NCBI GenBank assembly: GCA_902494085.1
Contig: CABURU010000001.1
Span: forward strand, 1-64,000
DNA length: 64,000 nucleotides
Origin: an uncultured Collinsella sp.
GTDB taxonomy: Bacteria > Actinomycetota > Coriobacteriia > Coriobacteriales > Coriobacteriaceae
Direction of reading: 5' to 3'
Part shown: positions 51,450 to 60,481 of the stretch, in pieces
Position numbering within the stretch: position 1 is the stretch's first letter
Layout of the letters: each line of letters begins with the position of its first letter
Translations under genes and position numbers: made by a program
Notes under the pieces: model-generated
What the model was told of the DNA's origin: nothing
Seen by the model: the letters and a program-made list of their open reading frames with translations, nothing else
Database searches by the model: none

Positions 51450-52664
51450 ATGGCCGATAAGATCCAGTGGGCGGGCAACACGATGCCCAAGAGCGATGAC
51501 AAGCACTTGGGAATCATGAGTCTCGACCACGTGAAGAAGGCCCGCGCCTTCCACCAGTCGTTCCCTCAATATACCGTCACCCCGCTTGCCCGCCTGGACG
51601 GTCAGGCTGCGCGCTTGGGTCTGTCCAACCTGTGCGTTAAGGACGAGAGCTATCGCTTTGGCCTCAACGCCTTTAAGGTTCTGGGCGGTTCGTTTGCCAT
51701 GGCCAACTATATTGCCGACGAGACCGGCAAGGACGTTGCCGACTGCACCTTCGATTACCTGACCTCCGATCAGCTGGCCGAGGACTTTGGCCAGGCTACC
51801 TTCTTTACCGCCACCGACGGCAACCATGGTCGCGGCGTGGCATGGGCTGCCAACAAGCTGGGCCAGAAGGCTGTCGTGCACATGCCCAAGGGTTCCACCA
51901 AGCCCCGCTTCGATAACATCGCCGCCGAGGGCGCCACGGTGACCATCGAAGAGGTCAACTACGACGAGTGCGTGCGCATGGCCGCCGCCGAGGCCGACGC
52001 CTGTGAGCGCGGCGTTATCGTTCAGGACACCGCCTGGGAGGGCTACGAGAAGATCCCGTCTTGGATCATGGAGGGCTACGGCACCATGGCTTCCGAGGCT
52101 GCCGAGCAGCTGCGCGAGATGGCCATCAACCGCCCGACGCACGTGTTTGTCCAGGCTGGCGTGGGTTCGCTCGCCGGCGCCGTGGTGGGCTACTTCACCA
52201 ACCTGTATCCCGATAACCCGCCCACCTTCGTCGTGGTTGAGTGCGCGCCTGCCGCCTGCCTGTACAAGGGCGCTGCCGCCGGCGACGGCGATCCGCGTAT
52301 CGTGGACGGTGACATGCCCTCCATCATGGCCGGCCTGTGCTGCGGCGAGCCCAACATCCTGGGCTGGGATATCCTGCGCAACCACACCACCGCCTTCGTG
52401 TCCTGCCCCGACTGGGTCACCGCTCGCGGCATGCGCACCCTGGGCGCTCCCGAGAAGGGCGACCCGCGCGTCATCTCCGGCGAGTCCGGCGCTGTGACCA
52501 CCGGCCTGGTCGAGACTCTCATGCTCGATCCCGAGTACGCCGAGCTCAAGGAGCTCATCGGCCTGGACAAGACGAGCTCCGTGCTCTGCTTCTCCACCGA
52601 GGGCGACACGGACCCCGACCAGTATCGTCGAATTGTTTGGGAAGGCGAATACCCCACTTGCTAA
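51450..52664 (+). CDS. dpaL: Diaminopropionate ammonia-lyase (YgeX)
   Basis: This 404-aa PLP enzyme splits 2,3-diaminopropionate into pyruvate and two ammonia. The PLP lysine is in GLNAFKVLGGS (about residue 76), and FTATDGNHGRGVAWAA and the glycine loop QAGVGSLAGAVVGYF bind the cofactor. ATG 51450 follows CTTAAGGAG. In E. coli ygeX lies beside ygeW and ygeY as here, and the set is linked to anaerobic urate breakdown, where diaminopropionate is a proposed intermediate. Confidence 0.95.
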   Translation: MADKIQWAGNTMPKSDDKHLGIMSLDHVKKARAFHQSFPQYTVTPLARLDGQAARLGLSNLCVKDESYRFGLNAFKVLGGSFAMANYIADETGKDVADCTFDYLTSDQLAEDFGQATFFTATDGNHGRGVAWAANKLGQKAVVHMPKGSTKPRFDNIAAEGATVTIEEVNYDECVRMAAAEADACERGVIVQDTAWEGYEKIPSWIMEGYGTMASEAAEQLREMAINRPTHVFVQAGVGSLAGAVVGYFTNLYPDNPPTFVVVECAPAACLYKGAAAGDGDPRIVDGDMPSIMAGLCCGEPNILGWDILRNHTTAFVSCPDWVTARGMRTLGAPEKGDPRVISGESGAVTTGLVETLMLDPEYAELKELIGLDKTSSVLCFSTEGDTDPDQYRRIVWEGEYPTC

Positions 52665-52671
52665 TCGTTGG

Positions 52672-52698
52672 GGCGGAGTAAATAGGTATCGCTCCGCC
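52672..52698 (+). promoter_or_regulatory. Intercistronic hairpin between dpaL and ygeY
   Basis: GGCGGAG (52672-52678) pairs with CTCCGCC (52692-52698) around a 13-nt loop with no T-run. It is one of several hairpins found between cistrons of this cluster. Confidence 0.4.
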
Positions 52699-52738
52699 AC
52701 CTCACAGGTAGATTCCTTCGTTTGAAAGGTTATGAACA

Positions 52739-54124
52739 ATGGCTAAAGAACTCGATTTCGACGCTATCAAGGCTGCTGCTGAGTCTCATCGTGCTGATAT
52801 GACTCGCTTCCTGCGCGCTATGATCTCTCACCCCTCTGAGTCCTGCGAGGAGGGTGAGGTTGTTGCCTGCATCAAGGCCGAGATGGAGAACCTTGGCTAT
52901 GACGAGGTCAAGGTCGACGGCCTGGGCAACGTCATGGGCTTTATGGGCGAGGGCGACAAGATCATCGCCATCGACTCCCATATCGACACCGTCGGCATCG
53001 GCAACATCGAGAACTGGGACGCCGATCCCTATGAGGGCTACGAGACCGACGAGATCATCTACGGCCGCGGCGGCTCCGACCAGGAGGGCGGCATGGCTTC
53101 TGCTACCTACGCTGCCAAGATGATGAAGGACATGGGCCTCATCCCCGAGGGCTACAAGATCATGGTCGTCGGCACCGTCCAGGAAGAGGACTGCGACGGC
53201 ATGTGCTGGCAGTACATCTACAACAAGGACGGCATTAAGCCCGAGTTCGTCATTTCCACCGAGCCCACCGACGGCGGCATCTACCGCGGTCACCGCGGCC
53301 GCATGGAGATCCGCGTCGACGTTCACGGCACCTCCTGCCACGGCTCCGCTCCCGACCGCGGCGACAACGCCATTTACAAGATGGCCGACATCATCGCCGA
53401 CGTCCGCGCCCTCAACAACAACGGCTGCGACGAGTCGACCGACATCAAGGGTCTCGTTAAGATGCTCGACCCCAAGTACAACCCCGAGCACTTCGAGGAT
53501 GCCCGCTTCCTGGGCCGCGGCACCTGCACCGTCAGCCAGATCTTCTACACCAGCCCCAGCCGCTGCGCCGTGGCCGATTCCTGCGCCATCTCCATCGACC
53601 GTCGCATGACCGCCGGCGAGACCTGGGAGTCCTGCCTGGACGAGATCCGCAACCTGCCGGCCGCCAAGAAGTACGGCGACGACGTGAAGGTCTCCATGTA
53701 CATGTACGACCGTCCGTCCTGGACCGGCGAGGTCTACGAGACCGAGGCTTACTTCCCCACGTGGATCAACAAGGAGACCGCTCCGCACGTCAAGGCCCTC
53801 GTCGACGCCCACAAGGCCATGTTTGGTGACGAGCGCATCGGCTGCGAGCCCAGCATGGACAAGCGCACCGGTCGCCCGCTGTGCGACAAGTGGACCTTCT
53901 CCACGAACTGCGTCTCCATCCAGGGCCGCTACGGCATCCCCTGCGTGGGCTTTGGCCCGGGTGCCGAGTCTCAGGCTCACGCTCCCAACGAGGTCACCTA
54001 CAAGGACGACCTGGTCACCGCTGCTGCCATGTACGTGGCTGCCCTGAACCTCTACGATCCGAGCAAGGCCGATGGCGACGCCACCGTGTTCCGCGCCGGT
54101 CTGACCAACAACAAGATCGATTAG
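52739..54124 (+). CDS. ygeY: M20-family hydrolase YgeY
   Basis: This 461-aa M20 metallohydrolase has the metal-ligand motif AIDSHIDTVGIG (about residue 78), GRGGSDQEGGMA (about 111) and VQEEDCDG (about 147, catalytic Glu). Family members are peptidases or deacylases; YgeY is thought to hydrolyse an acylated or carbamoylated intermediate in the urate/diaminopropionate route. It follows dpaL by 74 nt. ATG 52739 with GAAAGG upstream gives the expected length. Confidence 0.9.
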   Translation: MAKELDFDAIKAAAESHRADMTRFLRAMISHPSESCEEGEVVACIKAEMENLGYDEVKVDGLGNVMGFMGEGDKIIAIDSHIDTVGIGNIENWDADPYEGYETDEIIYGRGGSDQEGGMASATYAAKMMKDMGLIPEGYKIMVVGTVQEEDCDGMCWQYIYNKDGIKPEFVISTEPTDGGIYRGHRGRMEIRVDVHGTSCHGSAPDRGDNAIYKMADIIADVRALNNNGCDESTDIKGLVKMLDPKYNPEHFEDARFLGRGTCTVSQIFYTSPSRCAVADSCAISIDRRMTAGETWESCLDEIRNLPAAKKYGDDVKVSMYMYDRPSWTGEVYETEAYFPTWINKETAPHVKALVDAHKAMFGDERIGCEPSMDKRTGRPLCDKWTFSTNCVSIQGRYGIPCVGFGPGAESQAHAPNEVTYKDDLVTAAAMYVAALNLYDPSKADGDATVFRAGLTNNKID

Positions 54125-54146
54125 TCCCATTCCTCGATTTTGTTGA

Positions 54147-54171
54147 GCCGGGGGCTGCTCGTGTCCCCGGC
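54147..54171 (+). promoter_or_regulatory. Intercistronic hairpin between ygeY and ygeW
   Basis: GCCGGGG (54147-54153) pairs with CCCCGGC (54165-54171) around an 11-nt loop. It has no T-run. The rest of the 201-nt gap shows nothing clear. Confidence 0.4.
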
Positions 54172-54325
54172 ACCCCCTGTTGACTTGGGGCCCGCGGTCG
54201 TTATCTCCCATGCTTCCTCAACGGTGGCGGGTCCTCGTCATGGTGCTCTGCATGTTCTAGCCACACGCGCATGCCGGAGCACATCTACTCATTGCGATCG
54301 TTTCATCTTTAGAAAGGACATTTCC

Positions 54326-55528
54326 ATGGACGCTAAGTTTACCGAGCTCGTCGAGCAGCTGAACGGCCTCGATTTTAAGGGTATGTACGGCAGCGATTTC
54401 CTGCACACTTGGGACAAGACCACCGATGAGCTCAAGGCTCTCTACATCGTCGCCGACGCCCTGCGCGAGCTGCGTGAGAACAACGTCTCGTCCAAGATCT
54501 TCGACTCGGGCCTGGCTGTCTCCCTGTTCCGCGACAACTCCACCCGTACGCGCTTCTCCTTCTCTAAGGCTGCCAACCTGCTCGGCCTTGAGCTGCAGGA
54601 CCTGGACGAGAAGAAGTCCCAGATCGCTCACGGCGAGACCGTCCGCGAGACCGCTACCATGATCTCCTTCATGGCCGACGTCATCGGCATCCGCGACGAC
54701 ATGTACATCGGCAAGGGCGACGCCTACATGGCCGAGGTCTCCGAGTCCGTGCAGCAGGCCTACGAGGACGGCGTTCTGGATCACCGTCCCACGCTCATCT
54801 CTCTGCAGTCCGACTCCGATCACCCCACGCAGTCCTCTGCCGACATGCTCTACCTCATCAACGAGTTTGGCGGCCTCGAGAACCTCAAGGGCAAGAAGGT
54901 TGCCGTCACCTGGGCCTATTCGCCCTCTTACGGCAAGCCGCTGTCCTGCCCGCAGTCGCTGATCAGCCTGCTGCCCCGTTTTGGCATGGACGTCACCCTG
55001 GCCCACCCCGAGGGCTACGACCTCATGCCCGAGGTCGTCGAGCGCGCCCGCGGCTATGCCGCCGAGTCCGGCACCACCTTTAAGCAGGTCAACACCATGG
55101 CCGAGGCCTTCGAGGGCGCCGACATCGTGATCCCCAAGAGCTGGGCTCCGTTTGCCGCCATGGAGAAGCGTACCAACCTGTACGCCGAGGGCGACGACGC
55201 CGGCATCGCAGCGCTCGAGAAGGAGCTGCTCGCCCAGAACGCTACCCATCAGGACTGGTGCTCCACGACCGAGCTCATGGAGAAGACCGCCAACGGCCAG
55301 GACACCATCTTTATGCATCCGCTGCCCGCCGACATCTCCGGTGTCTCCTGCGAGCACGGCGAGGTTAACGCCGACGTCTTCGACATGCACCGCGTGGGCA
55401 TGTACAAGGAGGCTAGCTACAAGCCGTACGCCATCGCTGCCATGATGTTCCTGCAGAAGGTTGCCGATCCCGCCGCCACCCTCAAGGCCCTCGACGAGCG
55501 CAACACCGCCCGTTGGCTCCAGGCCTAA
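54326..55528 (+). CDS. ygeW: Knotted carbamoyltransferase YgeW
   Basis: This 400-aa transcarbamylase has the carbamoyl-phosphate motif STRTRFSF (about residue 72) and HPLPADISG (about 332). YgeW proteins form a separate clade of knotted transcarbamylases whose acceptor is not settled; 2,3-diaminopropionate or a ureido compound has been suggested. The ATG at 54326 follows GAAAGGAC; a longer frame from 54140 runs through a hairpin and is rejected. It ends the dpaL-ygeY-ygeW unit. No carbamate kinase gene lies in the window. Confidence 0.93.
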   Translation: MDAKFTELVEQLNGLDFKGMYGSDFLHTWDKTTDELKALYIVADALRELRENNVSSKIFDSGLAVSLFRDNSTRTRFSFSKAANLLGLELQDLDEKKSQIAHGETVRETATMISFMADVIGIRDDMYIGKGDAYMAEVSESVQQAYEDGVLDHRPTLISLQSDSDHPTQSSADMLYLINEFGGLENLKGKKVAVTWAYSPSYGKPLSCPQSLISLLPRFGMDVTLAHPEGYDLMPEVVERARGYAAESGTTFKQVNTMAEAFEGADIVIPKSWAPFAAMEKRTNLYAEGDDAGIAALEKELLAQNATHQDWCSTTELMEKTANGQDTIFMHPLPADISGVSCEHGEVNADVFDMHRVGMYKEASYKPYAIAAMMFLQKVADPAATLKALDERNTARWLQA

Positions 55529-55551
55529 AGCCGGGCTGAGGTAAGCCATGT

Positions 55552-55592
55552 AAAGGGGGCGCTCTGCCAACCGGCGGGGTGCCCCTTTTTTG
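55552..55592 (+). terminator. Terminator after ygeW
   Basis: AAAGGGG and CCCCTTTTTT flank a G+C-rich loop of about 22 nt. It separates dpaL-ygeY-ygeW from the mocA-hyuA unit. Confidence 0.75.
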
Positions 55593-55678
55593 CATCGCGG
55601 GCGTGCGGGATAAGCGCTTTCGATGTGGATGCCCGCGGCGCGAGTTATGGGTACGATGGTTTCAGGGGAGGTATCACC

Positions 55679-56293
55679 ATGAAACTTGGATGCGTCATTA
55701 TGGCTTCGGGCGAGGGCAGGCGGTTTGGCTCTAACAAGATGCTTGCTGATATCTATGGCGAGCCGCTGATTGCCCGGACCATCGATTCGGTTCCCCGGGG
55801 CTTTGACGTCGTGGTTTCGACGCGTTGGCCCGGGGTCGCTCAGATTTGCGAGGACAAGCATTGCCCGTGCGTGCTGCACGATGGCGAGCTGCGTAGCGAA
55901 AGCGTTCGTGCGGGCCTTTCGTGGGGAGTCGAACGCAACTGGAAAGGTTGCCTCTTTTTGCCGGGCGACCAGCCGCTCGTGAGTTCGGATTCTTTTGAGG
56001 CTATGGTTCGTGCATTTGACGAGCGTGGCCGCAAGCATCCGGTGCGTCTTGCGTGCAACGGTGAGCCTTCGAGCCCGGTGCTCTTTCCGGCGGAACTGTT
56101 CGATGCACTTATGTGTCTTGAGGGCAAGGACGGCGGCGGTTCGATTCTCAAGGACCGTACCGACGTGGTGCTGGTCGAGGCGCGTGCCTACGAGCTGTGG
56201 GACGTCGATACCGTCAAGGGACAGCGACGCATAGCGGAGCATATCGCGGCCTGCTCGTATTTTGATCGCGTGGCCAACTGTATGAATCGATAA
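55679..56293 (+). CDS. mocA: Nucleotidyltransferase of Mo-hydroxylase maturation (MocA/YgfJ type)
   Basis: This 204-aa NTP transferase has the nucleotide loop IMASGEGRRFGSNKML (about residues 7-22) and the metal motif PGDQPLV (about 98). MocA makes molybdopterin cytosine dinucleotide, the cofactor form used by bacterial xanthine-dehydrogenase-type enzymes. GGGGAGG lies 7 nt before the ATG. It begins a unit with the hydantoinase gene 8 nt downstream. It probably matures XdhD. Confidence 0.87.
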   Translation: MKLGCVIMASGEGRRFGSNKMLADIYGEPLIARTIDSVPRGFDVVVSTRWPGVAQICEDKHCPCVLHDGELRSESVRAGLSWGVERNWKGCLFLPGDQPLVSSDSFEAMVRAFDERGRKHPVRLACNGEPSSPVLFPAELFDALMCLEGKDGGGSILKDRTDVVLVEARAYELWDVDTVKGQRRIAEHIAACSYFDRVANCMNR

Positions 56294-56301
56294 GGAGCAA
56301 C

Positions 56302-57669
56302 ATGATCATCATCAAAAACGGCGCGCTCGTGACGCCACAGGGGCTTCGCCGCGCCGATCTTGCCATGGAGGGCGACAAGATCGTGCGGATTGCCGCGGCG
56401 ATTGAGCCGGGCGAGGACGATACCGTCCAGGACGCCACGGACTGTTGGGTGTTCCCCGGCTTTATCGACGGCCACACGCACATGCAGTGCTGGACTGGCA
56501 TGGATTGGACAGCCGATAGCTTTGAAACCGGCACGCGTGCGGCTGCCTGCGGCGGTACGACGACCATCGTGGACTACGCGACGGCCGATCGCGGCGTGAC
56601 CATGCCCGACGCCCTTGCCGAGTGGCATCGCCGTGCCGACGGAACCTGCACGGCCAACTACGCCTTTCATATGGCACTCGCCGAGTGGAATGAGCGCAAC
56701 CGCGCCGATCTCGCGGCTATGCGCGAGGCGGGCGTATCGTCGTTTAAGACCTACTTTGCCTACGACCACCTGCGCTTGGACGATGCCGAGACACTCGAGG
56801 TGCTGGAGGAGCTCAAGCACCTGGGCGGTATCCTGTGCGTGCATTGCGAGAACGGCACGCTGGTGAATGAACTTCAGAAGCGCGTGTACGAGCAGGGGAT
56901 TCATGGACCCGAGGGGCATGCGCTCAGCCGTCCGGACGTGTGTGAGGCCGAGGCCGTGAGCCGCCTGCTGTATCTGGCTCACTTGGCCGGGGACGCTCCG
57001 GTCAACGTGGTGCACCTTTCGACCAAGCTGGGGCTCGAGGCCATCCGTGTTGCCAAAGCGCGCGGGCAGAAGAATATCTATGTCGAGACCTGCCCTCAGT
57101 ATTTGATGCTCGACGATACTTGCTACTTGGAGCAGGGCGAGGACGGCTTTGCGGGTGCCAAGTATGTGATGAGTCCGCCGCTGCGCCATGCCGGCGACCG
57201 TGCCGCGCTGCGCGAGGCGCTTGTGGCCGGCGAGATCGATACGATTGCGACCGATCATTGTAGCTTTAACCTGCACGGGCAAAAGGACCGCGGGCGCGAC
57301 GATTTCCGCGCGATTCCCAACGGCGGGCCCGGCGTGGAGCATCGTCCCGTCGCGATTGCCACGAGTTTTGAGGGACAGCTGGGACCCGAGGACCTCTGCC
57401 GCTTGATGAGCGAGAACCCGGCGCGCGTCTTTGGCATGTATCCGCGCAAGGGATGTCTTGCCGAGGGCTCCGATGCTGACGTGTGCGTGTGGGATCCCAA
57501 GGCGCGCTGGACCATTAGCGCGGCGACGCAGCATCAGGCCGTGGACTACACGCCGCTCGAGGGTTTTGAGGCGCATGGTCGCGCCAAGGCCGTCTACGTC
57601 AACGGTGTGCTGGTAGCGCGCGATGGCGAGCCCACCGGAGCCCAACCCGGCCGCTACGTCCCCCGCTAA
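56302..57669 (+). CDS. hyuA: Dihydropyrimidinase/hydantoinase-type amidohydrolase
   Basis: This 455-aa cyclic amidohydrolase has zinc ligands in GFIDGHTHMQ (about residue 53), the carbamylated-lysine segment SSFKTYFAY (about 150), HCENGTLV and ATDHCSF (about 315). E. coli HyuA in the same cluster hydrolyses phenylhydantoin; the gene is part of the set reported for urate breakdown, where a hydantoin- or ureide-like ring would be opened. It shares a transcript with mocA. The natural substrate is inferred from context. Confidence 0.9.
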   Translation: MIIIKNGALVTPQGLRRADLAMEGDKIVRIAAAIEPGEDDTVQDATDCWVFPGFIDGHTHMQCWTGMDWTADSFETGTRAAACGGTTTIVDYATADRGVTMPDALAEWHRRADGTCTANYAFHMALAEWNERNRADLAAMREAGVSSFKTYFAYDHLRLDDAETLEVLEELKHLGGILCVHCENGTLVNELQKRVYEQGIHGPEGHALSRPDVCEAEAVSRLLYLAHLAGDAPVNVVHLSTKLGLEAIRVAKARGQKNIYVETCPQYLMLDDTCYLEQGEDGFAGAKYVMSPPLRHAGDRAALREALVAGEIDTIATDHCSFNLHGQKDRGRDDFRAIPNGGPGVEHRPVAIATSFEGQLGPEDLCRLMSENPARVFGMYPRKGCLAEGSDADVCVWDPKARWTISAATQHQAVDYTPLEGFEAHGRAKAVYVNGVLVARDGEPTGAQPGRYVPR

Positions 57670-57694
57670 CAGGAAGATCACCGGATTCCCCTCC

Positions 57695-57770
57695 GCAGTT
57701 GCGGTGAAATACGGACTGTTTGCGGCCGTTTGGCGGCCAAACAGTCCGTATTTCACCGCAACTGACGAGA
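57695..57770. repeat. Hairpin element C1 with GTTGCGGTGAAATA ends
   Basis: A 27-bp perfect inverted repeat starts CAGTTGCGGTGAAATA and encloses a short G+C core. The outer 15-16 nt match those of element C2 at 60482, while the inner arm differs. It lies between the convergent 3' ends of hyuA and yqeC and may act as a two-way terminator, though no T-run is present. Confidence 0.75.
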
Positions 57771-57779
57771 TGGGGCCGG

Positions 57780-58514
57780 CTACTTGAGGCTGGTGGCGAT
57801 GAGGGGGCGGCCGAGGGCTGCCTCGAAGCGGTCGGCTATCGTGGGGTCGCTGAGCGTGTCGACTTGGTTGAGCATGACGTGTGCGGTGCCGAGCTTCAGC
57901 GCCTGCAGCTCGGCATTGAGCACCATGGCGACGCGCTCTGGGGTGGCAGTGTCGGTGGGCTCGCAGCCGCAACGCTCGCAAAAGAGCTCGGGGCGGTGGA
58001 CGGCTTCGTTGATGGGCTTGCCGAGCCCTGAGGCGCCGACGATCCAGACGATGTTGGCCGTGCCAGAGGGAATCACCGGCTCCCAGGCGGCGTGCGCCTT
58101 GAGCGGGAGCCGCTTGCTGCCGTCCGCCTCGGCCAGGACGTAGTCAAAGCGCTGCGCCAGCTGGTCGAGCGGCTCGGCAGGGGAGGAGAGCTTGCCCGTC
58201 TGGGGGTCCAAGACGCCCGCCTGGCAGATGCTTCCCCGCACAAGCCCCGCGCAGGCCTCGCAGGTGCAACCGGGGACATGCGAGGCGCCCGGCTTCCAAG
58301 GTACGGCGTCCGGGCGACGGTTCGACCCGTCCCATGGCACGCCGGCGACGGGGAACATATGCGTGGTGGTGCAGAGGAGCACGCGGCCGCCAGCGCGCAT
58401 GAGCTCAAGACCCAGCGTTTTGAGCAACGTCGACTTGCCACCGCTGCCGATAATCGCGGTAATGCCTGGTTTGATCCTGAGCGCCGAGGCAAGATTGCCG
58501 CTAACCGTTTCCAT
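57780..58514 (-). CDS. yqeC: Selenium cofactor biosynthesis protein YqeC
   Basis: This 244-aa P-loop protein has AIIGSGGKSTLL (about residues 20-31) and VLLCTTTHMF. Cysteine clusters CTCEAC (about 103) and CERCGC (about 178) may bind metal or selenium. YqeC occurs with YqeB in genomes that have selenium-dependent molybdenum hydroxylases and is thought to act in making or inserting the labile selenium. It is the only minus-strand gene of the right arm and is divergent from yqeB. Confidence 0.88.
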   Translation of the reverse strand: METVSGNLASALRIKPGITAIIGSGGKSTLLKTLGLELMRAGGRVLLCTTTHMFPVAGVPWDGSNRRPDAVPWKPGASHVPGCTCEACAGLVRGSICQAGVLDPQTGKLSSPAEPLDQLAQRFDYVLAEADGSKRLPLKAHAAWEPVIPSGTANIVWIVGASGLGKPINEAVHRPELFCERCGCEPTDTATPERVAMVLNAELQALKLGTAHVMLNQVDTLSDPTIADRFEAALGRPLIATSLK

Positions 58515-58616
58515 CTGTTCACCGCCGTATAATACTGTGATAATAAATAATCATCAGAGTAGCGGTCGAACCGCTTTTGCTCTGCTCAAACCGTAGCACA
58601 GGGAGGTGCCCCGGGA

Positions 58617-59411
58617 ATGCTCGTTTATGTTCGCGGCGCCGGCGATATCGCCACGGGTGTCGCCGCTCGCTTGGTGCGTGCCGGCGTGTCGGTCGTTATG
58701 GCCGATATCGCGGTTCCCACGTGCATCCGCCGCACAATCAGTTTTTGCGAGGCCATTCGCTTGGGCGAGGTCCAGGTCGAGGGCATTCGCGCTCGCTTGG
58801 CGCAGACGCCGGCAGAGGCGCTCGAGATTACCCAAGCGGGGGATGTCGCCGTGGTGGTGGACCCTCAGGCCAAGATGCTCGATGAGCTTAAACCCGCGGC
58901 TGTGGTCGACGCGATTTTGGCCAAGCGCAACCTGGGCACCACGCGCGACATGGCGCCTACCGTCATCGCCGTGGGGCCGGGCTTTACCGCGCCGGTCGAT
59001 TGCGACGCCGTGGTCGAGACCATGCGCGGGCATTTCCTGGGCCGTGTCATTACCCAAGGTTCACCCCAGCCCAACACGGGCGTGCCGGGCATTATCGCTG
59101 GCTATGGCAAAGAGCGTGTTATCCACAGCCCCGCCGCCGGCGTGTTTCGGTCCGACCGCGCAATCGGCGACATCGTGAGCGCTGGAGACGTGATTGGCTA
59201 CGCGGGCGATACTCCCATGGCCACACAGATTGACGGCTGCTTGCGCGGCCTTTTGGCCGACGGCGTTCAGGTGACCGAGGGCTTTAAGTGCGCCGACGTC
59301 GACCCGCGCGGCGATGCCAGCTATATCAACTATATTTCGGACAAGGCGACGTCGGTCGGCGGCGGCGTACTCGAGGCGCTCGCCATGCTCACTGGTGTAT
59401 TCCAGGGATAG
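58617..59411 (+). CDS. yqeB: Selenium-dependent molybdenum hydroxylase system protein YqeB
   Basis: This 264-aa protein has an N-terminal VRGAGDIATGVAARL Rossmann-like motif (residues 4-18) and a C-terminal barrel-like part (GVFRSDRAIGDIVSAGDVIG, about 180-200) resembling lipoyl/biotinyl folds. YqeB is a marker of the selenium-dependent molybdenum hydroxylase trait. GGGAGGTG precedes the ATG. It is followed 9 nt later by the xdhC-like gene, so both probably act on XdhD. Confidence 0.9.
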   Translation: MLVYVRGAGDIATGVAARLVRAGVSVVMADIAVPTCIRRTISFCEAIRLGEVQVEGIRARLAQTPAEALEITQAGDVAVVVDPQAKMLDELKPAAVVDAILAKRNLGTTRDMAPTVIAVGPGFTAPVDCDAVVETMRGHFLGRVITQGSPQPNTGVPGIIAGYGKERVIHSPAAGVFRSDRAIGDIVSAGDVIGYAGDTPMATQIDGCLRGLLADGVQVTEGFKCADVDPRGDASYINYISDKATSVGGGVLEALAMLTGVFQG

Positions 59412-59420
59412 GAAATTGCA

Positions 59421-60464
59421 ATGGAAAAGCTCGATGTGGTGAATGCTGCGCTTGGCGCTCTGAAGGCTGGTAAGACGTGCGAGCTGGTGGTAGTTGCCGG
59501 CACGGCAGGGTCATCGCCGCGTGGCGTGGGCGCCTGGATGGCCGTCTTTGCCGATGGTAGCCAAGCGGGCACCATCGGCGGCGGCAAGATCGAGCTTTTT
59601 GCGCTGGACGAGGCACGCGAGCTGCTGGCCGCAGAGCAGTCGCGTCTGGTCCGCTACACCATGGGCGGCGAGAACTCCGATACCGGCATGATCTGCGGCG
59701 GAGCCATCTGCCTGTGCTATCTGCATCTGGATGTATCGCAGGTGCCGTTGTTCCAGTCGGTTGCCGACGTCTTGGCGTATCGACGCATTGGCGACTTCGT
59801 CATCGACTTTGAACCGTTTGTCATTCAGGCCCTCGAGGGCGATGTGGTCGAGTACCATGGCGAGACATCGCGCCATACCATTGCCGGCTGCCCCGAGCTT
59901 TCGCTGGTGGAGGAGGGGAGTAAGGTCACCTACACCAACGCCGCCTCCGAGATTCCCCCGGCGCACATCGAGACGCTCTGCCCCGAGGGCCTGACCTACA
60001 TCTTTGGCTGCGGACACGTGGGCGCCGCGACGGCGCGCGTGCTCACGGCGGCGGGCTTTGCCGTCGTGGCTTGCGACGACCGCCCCGGCACGCTGACGCC
60101 CGAATGGGTGCCCGGGGTCTATGACCGTCGTCTGGTCGATTACAAGAACCTGGGCGAGCAGTGCCCCATCGGCCCGCGCGACTTGGTGGTTGTGGCCACG
60201 GCAGGCCACAAGTCCGATATCGACGTGGTGATTCAGGCCATGCGCGCCAAACCCGCCTATCTGGGCTGCTTGGGCTCGCGCCGTAAGACGGCCTTTGTGC
60301 GCGCCCGCCTGGAGCAGGAGGGCTTTACGCAGGACCAGATCGACGAGCTGCACCTGCCGATCGGCGTTGCCATTCAGGCCGAGGACCCCGAGGAGATCGC
60401 CATCTCCATCGCCGCCGAGATGATCCACCTGCGCCGCACCAAACTCGTCCCCCGCAAGCGCTAA
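59421..60464 (+). CDS. xdhC: XdhC/CoxI family Mo-hydroxylase maturation factor
   Basis: This 347-aa protein has the XdhC N-terminal domain (GSSPRGVGAWMAVFADGSQAGTIGGGKIE, about residues 31-59), a central Cys-bearing segment (MICGGAICLCYL, about 91) and the C-terminal Rossmann domain (YIFGCGHVGAATARVL, about 193, and LGCLGSRRKTAFVRARL). XdhC proteins bind the Mo cofactor and help sulfurate it before insertion. In the Se-dependent subtype it may handle the selenium ligand. It ends the right arm of the purine cluster. Confidence 0.9.
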   Translation: MEKLDVVNAALGALKAGKTCELVVVAGTAGSSPRGVGAWMAVFADGSQAGTIGGGKIELFALDEARELLAAEQSRLVRYTMGGENSDTGMICGGAICLCYLHLDVSQVPLFQSVADVLAYRRIGDFVIDFEPFVIQALEGDVVEYHGETSRHTIAGCPELSLVEEGSKVTYTNAASEIPPAHIETLCPEGLTYIFGCGHVGAATARVLTAAGFAVVACDDRPGTLTPEWVPGVYDRRLVDYKNLGEQCPIGPRDLVVVATAGHKSDIDVVIQAMRAKPAYLGCLGSRRKTAFVRARLEQEGFTQDQIDELHLPIGVAIQAEDPEEIAISIAAEMIHLRRTKLVPRKR

Positions 60465-60481
60465 TCTCATCCCCATCAATA

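Noticed and set aside
54257..56242. 661-codon open frame opposite ygeW and mocA
   Set aside because: It crosses two genuine genes and a terminator, with no start signal.
57780..58514. yqeC as a pseudogene because it is inverted relative to its neighbours
   Set aside because: The frame is intact at 244 aa with its P-loop and cysteine motifs, and a divergent promoter with yqeB is plausible.
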